The position numbers and the translations under genes were made by a program. A DNA stretch of 6,642 nt from positions 1 through 6,642 of the forward strand of contig CAYRYP010000070.1 of the NCBI GenBank assembly GCA_964428485.1, in the 5' to 3' direction. Shown here one piece after another: positions 1 through 5,306 of the stretch. This DNA is from CAZPAN01 sp964428485 (lineage in GTDB: Bacteria; Actinomycetota; Coriobacteriia; Coriobacteriales; CADBOM01). Numbering within the stretch: the stretch's first letter is position 1; each line of letters starts with the position of its first letter. The notes under the pieces were generated by a model that saw only the letters and a program-made list of their open reading frames with translations, was not told the origin of the DNA and ran no database searches.

Positions 1-133
1 CACCCGCTTGCGACTTCGTGAGGGGAGTTCCCTGCAAGCTTGGATAAGCTTAATCAGGCGCATTAGGCGATCTTCGGGGACAACCCGCAAGACCAACAAG
101 CTCCACTTATCAAGTATGGAACTGCACAGGGAG

Positions 134-260
134 ACCTCCTCCCGTGGCCGCCTGCGCGCCATGCCACCGGGACAAGGGGGTTCCAGTCGGAGGGAACCAA
201 TGCGAGAGGCGGTGCGCACGGTTGGCACGGGAAGGTGCCTGCGCACCGAAAAGAGGAGGT
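134..260 (+). promoter_or_regulatory. Candidate RBS-sequestering RNA switch (anti-Shine-Dalgarno junction)
   Basis: ACCTCCTC at 134-141 is an exact reverse complement of GAGGAGGT at 253-260, the ribosome binding site of the leuC-like gene. Pairing these 8 nt encloses three consecutive hairpins: 142-170, stacked directly on the closing stem; 179-198; and 210-248. That is the shape of a multi-branch riboswitch aptamer with the ribosome site in its closing stem. A competing local hairpin, GGGAG 129-133 with CTCCC 139-143, uses the same bases and would leave the ribosome site free, so two exclusive states can be drawn. The pairing is seen in the sequence; a regulatory role, and any ligand, is inference. 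Confidence 0.45.
253..260 (+). promoter_or_regulatory. Shine-Dalgarno site that decides the leuC-like start
   Basis: GAGGAGGT is a near-perfect anti-16S match. It ends 8 nt before ATA at 269, which is standard spacing. It sits only 2 nt from ATT at 263 and 77 nt before the first in-frame GTG at 338, so ATA 269 is the only well-placed start. Its last base is also the first base of the in-frame TAG at 260-262, which rules out any start further upstream. Confidence 0.8.
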
Positions 261-268
261 AGATTGAG

Positions 269-1525
269 ATAGGTAAGACGATAGCGGAGAAGATCTTCTC
301 CAATCACAGCGGCACCGATGCTCATGCCAACGACATCGTGATAGCCGACATCGACTTTGCGATGAGCCAGGACGGCACCTCGGCGCTCGCGATCGACGCG
401 ATCGAGAACATGGCTGGAGGCAAGATCTTCGACAAGGACAAGGTCGCGATGGTCATGGACCACTCCTGCCCGTCTCCACTCGAGGGAGTGTCGGCCATAC
501 ACGACAAGATGCGCAAGTTCGGCGAGAAGACCGGAATCACCATCTATGACTGGGGATGCGGGGTTTGCCATCAGCTGGTTCCCGAGTCGGGCAAGATCGT
601 CTGCGGCGATCTTGTCGTGGGATGCGACTCGCACACCTGCACTTACGGCGCACTCAACGTCTTCTCCACTGGTGTCGGCTCCACCGACGGCGCGGCCGCG
701 ATGATCTCCGGCAAGCTCTGGTTCAGGGTTCCCGAGACCATCAGGGTCAACTACAACGGTCAGCTTCCCGCAGGCGTGTTCTCCAAGGACATGATCCTCT
801 ACCTGGCGGGAATCCTCGGAGCAGACGGCGCCACCTACAAGGCGCTCGAGTTCCATGGGGAGGCCATCGATGCGCTCAGTGTAGACGCCCGAATGACCAT
901 CTCCAACATGGCAATCGAGGTCGGGGCCAAGGCGGGCCTCATGAAGGCCGACCAGAAGACGCTCGACTTCTTCGCTGCGCACAGCAGTCGCACGCCCAAT
1001 CCGATCTCTCCCGATGATGACGCCGTCTACTGCGACACCATCGACATCGATGTCTCCAAGATCGTCCCGCAGATTTCCAAGCCGCATTCGGTTGACAACG
1101 TCAGCCCCATCGACGAGGTCGCGGGCACCCCGATCGCCGAGGGATACATCGGAACCTGCACCAATGGGCGCACCGAGGACCTCGCCATCGCAGCGTCCAT
1201 CCTCGACGGCAAGAAGATCAACCCTAAGTGCAGGCTCGTCGTCGCGCCCGCATCGCGCCCGATCTACCTCGAGGCCATGGAGCGTGGCTACATCCAAAAG
1301 CTCGTTGAGGCTGGCGCGTGCATCGTCACCCCGGGTTGTGGCCCCTGCGTGGGAACCCACAACGGCGTGCCCTCCAACGGCGAGAACGTCATTTCCACCG
1401 CCAACAGGAACTTCAAGGGTAGGATGGGCAATTCCAACGCCTTCATCTACCTCGGGTCCCCGGCGACGGTGGCGGCCTCGATGATCGAAGGCCAGATCGC
1501 CGACCCCCGCAATTACATCGGATAA
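269..1525 (+). CDS. leuC: Aconitase-superfamily hydro-lyase, large subunit (3-isopropylmalate dehydratase/homoaconitase type), non-canonical ATA start
   Basis: This is the large, catalytic [4Fe-4S] subunit of a two-subunit cytoplasmic hydro-lyase that moves a hydroxyl group between adjacent carbons by dehydration and rehydration. With the start at ATA 269 the protein has 418 residues, the usual length of the archaeal/anaerobe LeuC type. The N-terminus (GKTIAEKIFSNHSG) is the family's standard beginning and would be lost with the GTG at 338. Family motifs follow: DHSCPSP near residue 64, GVCHQLVPE near 98, GCDSHTCTYGAL near 118-129, IGTCTNGR (cluster ligand Cys297) and TPGCGPC (ligands Cys357 and Cys360). 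The leuD-like partner begins 23 nt downstream. The name leuC reflects family membership; the neighbouring dehydrogenase has isocitrate-type residues, so citrate/isocitrate may be the real substrate. Family assignment is very secure, substrate uncertain, start codon fairly secure. Confidence 0.93.
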   Translation: MGKTIAEKIFSNHSGTDAHANDIVIADIDFAMSQDGTSALAIDAIENMAGGKIFDKDKVAMVMDHSCPSPLEGVSAIHDKMRKFGEKTGITIYDWGCGVCHQLVPESGKIVCGDLVVGCDSHTCTYGALNVFSTGVGSTDGAAAMISGKLWFRVPETIRVNYNGQLPAGVFSKDMILYLAGILGADGATYKALEFHGEAIDALSVDARMTISNMAIEVGAKAGLMKADQKTLDFFAAHSSRTPNPISPDDDAVYCDTIDIDVSKIVPQISKPHSVDNVSPIDEVAGTPIAEGYIGTCTNGRTEDLAIAASILDGKKINPKCRLVVAPASRPIYLEAMERGYIQKLVEAGACIVTPGCGPCVGTHNGVPSNGENVISTANRNFKGRMGNSNAFIYLGSPATVAASMIEGQIADPRNYIG

Positions 1526-1530
1526 CCGAA

Positions 1531-1536
1531 AAGGAG
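1531..1536 (+). promoter_or_regulatory. Shine-Dalgarno site that decides the leuD-like start
   Basis: AAGGAG directly abuts an ATG at 1537, leaving no spacer, so that ATG is unlikely to be used. The ATG at 1549 is 12 nt away, slightly long but workable, and gives the family-typical N-terminus MQISARAFKFGDDVNTD. Confidence 0.6.
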
Positions 1537-1548
1537 ATGGACACCCAC

Positions 1549-2049
1549 ATGCAGATTAGCGCCAGGGCATTCAAGTTCGGCGATGACGTCAACACCGACT
1601 ACATCATCTCCGGAAAGTACAAGTTCAAGTCCAACGACATGAACGACATGGCACGTCACGCCATGGAGGAGCTCGACCCCGACTACTACGAGAAGGTCAA
1701 GCCCCAGGGCGGCATCCTTGTGGCCGGCAAGAACTTCGGTATGGGTTCGAGCCGCGAGCAGGCACCGCTTGTTCTGATCCACTCGAACACCAAGGCCGTT
1801 GTGGCCAAGAGCTTCGCGAGGATCTTCTACCGCAACGCCATCAACACCGGGCTTCCGGTTGTGGAGTGCGACACCGACCTCATCGACGAGGGCGACACTC
1901 TCGAGATCGACCTCGAGGGTGGAAAGGTCACAAACGTCACCAAGGGCATCGACATTCCGTTCTCCCCGCTGCCCCCGGTGATGGCGACCCTTCTCAATGA
2001 CGGTGGTCTAGCGGCCCATTTCAAGAAGTACAACGGATTCAATCTCTAG
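1549..2049 (+). CDS. leuD: Aconitase-superfamily hydro-lyase, small subunit (3-isopropylmalate dehydratase/homoaconitase type)
   Basis: This 166-residue swivel-domain subunit joins the preceding large subunit to complete the hydro-lyase active site; its length is typical of archaeal-type LeuD. Visible motifs are GDDVNTDYIISG (residues 11-22), GKNFGMGSSREQAP (60-73, with the conserved substrate-binding Ser-Arg pair) and AKSFARIFYRNAIN (86-99). Two oddities stand out. The substrate-selecting loop after the first motif reads YKFK (24-27), whereas characterised methanogen enzymes have YLRT (homoaconitase) or YLVY (isopropylmalate isomerase). Position 64, commonly Cys in NFGCGSSRE, is Met. The start at 1549 is preferred over the in-frame ATG at 1537, which abuts the ribosome site. 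The next gene's ribosome site overlaps this stop codon. The subunit role is very secure; the substrate may be citrate, isopropylmalate or a related acid. Confidence 0.92.
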   Translation: MQISARAFKFGDDVNTDYIISGKYKFKSNDMNDMARHAMEELDPDYYEKVKPQGGILVAGKNFGMGSSREQAPLVLIHSNTKAVVAKSFARIFYRNAINTGLPVVECDTDLIDEGDTLEIDLEGGKVTNVTKGIDIPFSPLPPVMATLLNDGGLAAHFKKYNGFNL

Positions 2050-2061
2050 GAGCGCGCATAT

Positions 2062-2724
2062 ATGGGCAAGACAGACAAGGCCAAAATGTACGAGGAGGTC
2101 GACGGGGTAAAGCGCATCGTCATAGACCCCTCGTTCTCGAAGGAGGAGTACGCCGCGCTGGCCAAGTCGGAGCCTGATGTTTTAGAGGCCCTGATTGCGA
2201 GCCTTTGCGGAGACGGACGCAGGGTCAGGCAGTTCTCCGCGACGATCATCGCTCAGGTTGCCCGGGAGGATGCGTCCCTGCTGCAACCGAGCATCGACTC
2301 GCTCTGTGACGCGCTGCATCGTCCCGAGGCTCAGACCAGATGGTCGGTCCTCGAGGCTCTCTACGAGCTCGTTCCCACCTGTTTTGAAAAGTGCTCGGAG
2401 GCGGTTGCGGGGGCTGAGGCCTCGCTGTTCGACGAGGACTCCGGCCTCACACGCCTCGCCGCCTTCCGCTTTCTCTGCAGGCTCGGCGAGTGCGACTCCG
2501 AATCGGCGGTCGTTGTATGGCCGCTCATAAACGAGGCCATCCAGTGCTACCACGGCGACCCTGAGTTCAACGACATGCTCGACGAGCTTGTGAAGTTCGC
2601 CGGTGGAGAGGCGCCCGATGAGGTCAAGGCTGCGCTTGCCCAGAGGATGTCGTTCGATGCGAGCTCTGGCAAGGGCGCCCTGCAGAGGCGTGCTCAGACC
2701 ATAGTCGACGCCTGCGAGAAGTAG
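2062..2724 (+). CDS. HEAT-repeat-like protein of unknown function
   Basis: I do not recognise a named family. The 220-residue product has no signal peptide or membrane segment and is predicted cytoplasmic. From about residue 36 it shows four helix-turn-helix units of about 35 residues (36-69, 70-105, 108-142, 146-181). Each has a hydrophobic helix, an Asp/Pro-containing turn and a second helix; in the first three the turn or second helix carries Arg (for example DGRRVRQFSATIIAQVA and DSGLTRLAAFRFLCRLG). That is the look of HEAT/armadillo-type scaffolds, which usually bind proteins. No catalytic or metal motif is evident. The start is ATG 2062, with TAGGAG (2047-2052) 9 nt upstream overlapping the leuD-like stop; the 12-nt gap implies cotranscription and coupling. 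Its place between a hydro-lyase and its dehydrogenase suggests a helper or regulator of these enzymes, which is inference only. Confidence 0.8.
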   Translation: MGKTDKAKMYEEVDGVKRIVIDPSFSKEEYAALAKSEPDVLEALIASLCGDGRRVRQFSATIIAQVAREDASLLQPSIDSLCDALHRPEAQTRWSVLEALYELVPTCFEKCSEAVAGAEASLFDEDSGLTRLAAFRFLCRLGECDSESAVVVWPLINEAIQCYHGDPEFNDMLDELVKFAGGEAPDEVKAALAQRMSFDASSGKGALQRRAQTIVDACEK

Positions 2725-2740
2725 ACAGTCTATAGATCAT

Positions 2741-2770
2741 CCGGCCCTGGCCCTAAAAGGCCGGGGCCGG
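2741..2770 (+). terminator. Strong 12-bp hairpin between HEAT-like gene and dehydrogenase gene, no U-tract
   Basis: Bases 2741-2752 pair with 2759-2770 over 12 consecutive pairs (eleven Watson-Crick, one T·G at 2748/2763) around a 6-nt loop, CTAAAA. The stem is almost pure G/C and lies 16 nt after the HEAT-like stop and 40 nt before the dehydrogenase start. There is no T-run on either side, so a classical rho-independent terminator is doubtful. A partial terminator, an RNA-processing site or an mRNA-end stabiliser that sets relative expression in the operon are alternatives. Confidence 0.5.
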
Positions 2771-2810
2771 CGAGTAATGAAGGCCAAACGAAGCGACAAG
2801 GAGCTGTGAA

Positions 2811-3911
2811 GTGGCAAAACACGTCGTCACGCTTATTCCCGGAGACGGGATCGGACCTGAGATCACCGACGCCATGGTCAAGGTGGTGGAGGCAACCGGA
2901 GTGGACATCGACTGGGAGGTAGCCGATGCCGGCGCCCACCTGATGGACGAGTACGGGACCCCTCTTCCCGACTATGTCATCGATTCCATCAAGAAGAACA
3001 AGGTGGCCATCAAGGGCCCCATCACCACTCCCGTGGGAACTGGATTTCGCTCCGTCAACGTTGCGCTGCGCAAGAAGCTCGACCTCTACGCGAATCTGCG
3101 CCCGTGCCGCTCCATCAAGGGAACAGGCGCTCGTTACGATGACGTTGACGTGGTGCTGGTGAGGGAGAACACCGAGGATCTCTACGCCGGCATTGAGTTC
3201 GAGGAGGGCTCCGAGGAGGCTGCCGAGCTCATCAAGTTCATCGCCGACAAGGGCGCCGGCAATATCCGCCCCGACTCGGGCATCTCGATCAAGCCGATCT
3301 CCATCACTGCCACCAGGCGTATCGTCAAGTTCGCCTTTGAGTACGCTATCGCTAACGGTAGGCGTCTGGTCACCGCAGTCCACAAGGCCAACATCCAGAA
3401 GTACTCCGACGGTCTGTTCCTGCGCGTCGCGCGTGAGGTCGCGGCCGAGTACGAGGGACGCGTCGAGTTCGAGGACCGCATCGTCGACGCCACCTGCATG
3501 GGACTCGTCCTTCGCCCCGATACCTTCGACGTCGTGGTGCTGCCAAACCTCTACGGTGACATCGTCTCCGATCTCTGCGCGGGTCTAGTAGGAGGCCTCG
3601 GGATCGCTCCCGGCGCCAATATTGGCGATGAGTGCGCGATCTTCGAGCCCGTCCACGGCTCCGCTCCCATTCACGCCGGCAAGAACGAGGCCAACCCCAC
3701 GGCGCTTCTGCTCTCGTCGGTGCTGATGCTTAACCACCTCGAGGAGAGGGAGGCGGCCTCTAGGGTCCTCGACGCCATCATCGACGTTGTTGGGCGCGGG
3801 GAGGACATCACCTACGACCTCAAGCGCACCATCACCGGCTCCACCGATGGATGTGTGACCACCACGGAGTACGCCGATGCCCTCATCAAGTCGATGAACA
3901 GCGCAAAATAG
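2811..3911 (+). CDS. icd: Isocitrate/isopropylmalate dehydrogenase family protein, probable isocitrate dehydrogenase
   Basis: This 366-residue protein is a beta-decarboxylating dehydrogenase of the length of short NAD-type isocitrate and isopropylmalate dehydrogenases. Substrate-site residues align in spacing with E. coli isocitrate dehydrogenase: Ser81, Asn83, Arg87, Arg97 (the SVNVALR...LRP segment), Arg118, Tyr125, Lys192, Asp226, Asp250 and Asp254. The Ser-x-Asn pair marks isocitrate users; isopropylmalate dehydrogenases lack it. The expected reaction is isocitrate to 2-oxoglutarate plus CO2. The coenzyme cannot be called: after HGSAP, NAD enzymes have Asp-Ile and the E. coli NADP enzyme Lys-Tyr, but this one has Ile287-His288. 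It starts at GTG 2811 with AAGGAG (2798-2803) 7 nt upstream. Placement after the hydro-lyase subunits fits consecutive steps. Homoisocitrate or another 2-(R)-hydroxyacid remains possible. Confidence 0.88.
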   Translation: MAKHVVTLIPGDGIGPEITDAMVKVVEATGVDIDWEVADAGAHLMDEYGTPLPDYVIDSIKKNKVAIKGPITTPVGTGFRSVNVALRKKLDLYANLRPCRSIKGTGARYDDVDVVLVRENTEDLYAGIEFEEGSEEAAELIKFIADKGAGNIRPDSGISIKPISITATRRIVKFAFEYAIANGRRLVTAVHKANIQKYSDGLFLRVAREVAAEYEGRVEFEDRIVDATCMGLVLRPDTFDVVVLPNLYGDIVSDLCAGLVGGLGIAPGANIGDECAIFEPVHGSAPIHAGKNEANPTALLLSSVLMLNHLEEREAASRVLDAIIDVVGRGEDITYDLKRTITGSTDGCVTTTEYADALIKSMNSAK

Positions 3912-3936
3912 CGAAAGAACCGGCAAGAAGGAATAT

Positions 3937-3985
3937 AGTGCCAGCGGACTTGTGCCACCATGGTATGGACCGCTGGCACTTTAAT
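3937..3985 (+). terminator. Probable terminator after the dehydrogenase gene: 11-bp hairpin with T-rich tail
   Basis: AGTGCCAGCGG (3937-3947) is perfectly complementary to 3970-3980 around a 22-nt loop and is followed by a short T/A-rich run (TTTAAT). It lies 25 nt after the dehydrogenase stop and 45 nt before ahcY. The large loop and short T-tract are weaker than in a textbook terminator, so a role as an ahcY leader element is also possible. The loop holds a second copy of GTGCCA (3952-3957) that could pair with the same 3' strand (3974-3979), giving an alternative fold. Confidence 0.55.
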
Positions 3986-4013
3986 ATGTGTTCGTGTTCG
4001 GCAAAAACCGTTC

Positions 4014-4020
4014 AGGAGGT
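4014..4020 (+). promoter_or_regulatory. Shine-Dalgarno site that decides the ahcY start
   Basis: AGGAGGT ends 5 nt before ATG 4026, which begins the family-like N-terminus MAFIDGIECDIRDIS. The frame is open further back to an ATG at 3960, but that codon lies inside the terminator-like hairpin and has no ribosome site. Confidence 0.85.
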
Positions 4021-4025
4021 TTGAA

Positions 4026-5303
4026 ATGGCATTTATAGACGGGATCGAGTGCGATATCCGCGACATTTCCCTGGCAGATGATGGCAAGGCGAGGATTGAG
4101 TGGGCCGACATGGACATGCCGGTTCTCTCCCTCATCCGCGAGAGATTCGAGAAGGAGAAGCCGCTCGAGGGAGTGAGGATCGGCTGCTGTTTGCACGTGA
4201 CCACCGAGACCGCCAATCTGATGCGCACTCTGGCTGCAGGAGGTGCCGACGTGGCCCTGTGTGCGTCCAACCCGCTGTCCACCCAGGACGACACCGCGGC
4301 TGCGCTCGTCAAGCATTACGGCATCAGGGTCTTCGCCATCCGCGGTGAGGACACCGAGACCTACTACAAGCACATCGACCAGGTGATCGACCTACATCCG
4401 CAGATCACTATCGACGATGGTGCCGATCTTGTGAGCCGCATCCACGGTGAGCGCACCGACGCGCTCGAGGGGATCATCGGTGGCATGGAGGAGACCACCA
4501 CCGGCGTCGTGAGGATGGCTGCAATGGCAGCCGACGGTGTGCTGCGTTACCCGGTCATCAACGTCAACGATGCCAACACCAAGCACTTCTTCGACAACCG
4601 CTATGGAACCGGTCAGTCGTCGCTCGACGGTGTGATCAGGGCTACCAACCGCCTGCTCGCGGGCCGCACCCTCGTGGTTAGCGGTTACGGCTGGTGCGGG
4701 CGCGGCCTTGCGATGCGCGCCTCGGGCATGGGCATGAGTGTGATCGTGTGCGAGGTTGATCCGCTGCGCGCCCTCGAGGCTCATATGGACGGATACCGCG
4801 TCATGCCCTGCGCGGAGGCGGCCGCCGAGTGCGATGTGTGGATCACCGTCACCGGGGACCTCAACGTCGTAGACGCCCCCGCCTTCGAGAATATGAAGGA
4901 CGGCGCGATCATCTCCAACTCCGGCCACTTCAACTCCGAGATCAACATCAAGTGGCTCGAGCAGAACTGCGTCGCGAAGCGCCAGCTCAAGCCGCTCGTC
5001 GAGCAGTACGAGCTTGCCGATGGCCGCAAGATCATTCTTCTTGCCGAGGGCAGGCTCGTGAATCTCGCCTGTGCGGAGGGGCATCCCGCCGAGGTCATGG
5101 ACATGTCCTTTGCCAACCAGGCCCTCTGCGCCGAGTACATGCTGGGCGAGGGGCGCGGTATGGCTCCGGACTGCTACGACGTGCCCAGGCAGATCGACGA
5201 CGACATCGCCAGACTCAAGCTCGAGTCCCTAGGCGTTCGGATCGACACCCTCACCGACGAGCAGCGCGAGTACCTCTCCTCCTGGAGCATGGGGACGGAG
5301 TAG
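4026..5303 (+). CDS. ahcY: Adenosylhomocysteinase (S-adenosylhomocysteine hydrolase), archaeal/Thermotoga type
   Basis: This cytoplasmic enzyme, with tightly bound NAD, reversibly splits S-adenosylhomocysteine into homocysteine and adenosine and so removes the inhibitory product of methyltransferases. The 425-residue sequence shows the substrate motif LHVTTET (His57 region), SNPLSTQDD (81-89), DDGADL (Asp131), EETTTG (155-160), the catalytic NDANTK...FDN segment (Lys186, Asp190, Asn191), the NAD-binding GYGWCGRG (220-227), GHFNSEI (300-306) and EGRLVNLACAEGHP (341-354). The C-terminus lacks the Lys-x-x-x-Tyr tail that completes the neighbour's NAD site in the eukaryotic type, as expected for the archaeal/Thermotoga subtype. 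Some archaeal relatives prefer S-inosylhomocysteine, so adenosine specificity is likely but unproven. It follows a probable terminator, so it may have its own promoter, though I could not place one. mtnA starts 3 nt after its stop. Confidence 0.97.
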   Translation: MAFIDGIECDIRDISLADDGKARIEWADMDMPVLSLIRERFEKEKPLEGVRIGCCLHVTTETANLMRTLAAGGADVALCASNPLSTQDDTAAALVKHYGIRVFAIRGEDTETYYKHIDQVIDLHPQITIDDGADLVSRIHGERTDALEGIIGGMEETTTGVVRMAAMAADGVLRYPVINVNDANTKHFFDNRYGTGQSSLDGVIRATNRLLAGRTLVVSGYGWCGRGLAMRASGMGMSVIVCEVDPLRALEAHMDGYRVMPCAEAAAECDVWITVTGDLNVVDAPAFENMKDGAIISNSGHFNSEINIKWLEQNCVAKRQLKPLVEQYELADGRKIILLAEGRLVNLACAEGHPAEVMDMSFANQALCAEYMLGEGRGMAPDCYDVPRQIDDDIARLKLESLGVRIDTLTDEQREYLSSWSMGTE

Positions 5304-5306
5304 CCT

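Larger units (their letters stand above)
1..268 (+). promoter_or_regulatory. Structured non-coding 5' leader of the leuC-like operon (5' end outside window)
   Basis: This stretch holds no convincing gene. One + frame stays open across it to TAG at 260-262, but its product is Arg/Ser-rich, lacks a ribosome binding site and resembles no family I know. Read as RNA it is dense in local stems: 21-24/30-33; 36-41/46-51 (two AAGCTT copies around a GGAT loop); 71-74 plus 75-78 with 84-87 plus 89-92 (8 bp, one bulged C); 141-148/163-171 (8 bp, bulged C168); 179-184/193-198; and 210-218/240-248 (9 bp) with an inner 224-228/235-239 stem. I infer a long regulatory leader transcribed with the downstream gene. 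I found no confident promoter, so transcription probably starts upstream of the window. It matches no riboswitch class that I can recognise. Confidence 0.55.

Noticed and set aside
127..170. Cobalamin riboswitch
   Set aside because: CAGGGAGACCTCC resembles the B12 box and GCCAC occurs nearby, but the order is wrong and the other conserved blocks are missing.
200..260. T-box riboswitch
   Set aside because: A TTGGCACGG segment near 222-230 recalls the T-box, but the 14-nt consensus (AGGGTGGNACCGCG) and a Stem I with a specifier loop could not be found.
8..262. 84-codon open frame in the leader, in frame with the leuC-like gene up to TAG 260-262
   Set aside because: It has an Arg/Ser-rich product, no ribosome site and no recognisable family, and it overlaps strong RNA stems. 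It contains no run of Leu codons that would suggest an attenuation leader peptide.
338..340. GTG 338 as start of the leuC-like gene
   Set aside because: It has no ribosome site and would delete 23 residues that match the family N-terminus.
110..1360. Long antisense open frame (416 codons) opposite the leuC-like gene
   Set aside because: It mirrors the codon pattern of a GC-rich gene on the other strand, has no ribosome site or family motifs, and the + strand gene is unmistakable.
1537..1539. ATG 1537 as start of the leuD-like gene
   Set aside because: It touches AAGGAG with zero spacing; ATG 1549 matches the family N-terminus.
3960..3962. ATG 3960 as start of ahcY
   Set aside because: It lies in the loop of the terminator-like hairpin and adds 22 non-homologous residues; ATG 4026 has an ideal ribosome site.
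3912..4025. S-adenosylhomocysteine riboswitch upstream of ahcY
   Set aside because: The spacer contains one simple hairpin and lacks the conserved core and pseudoknot expected of the ahcY-associated riboswitch.
4392..5084. Antisense open frames opposite ahcY and mtnA
   Set aside because: They are shadow frames of high-GC genes without ribosome sites or domain motifs.
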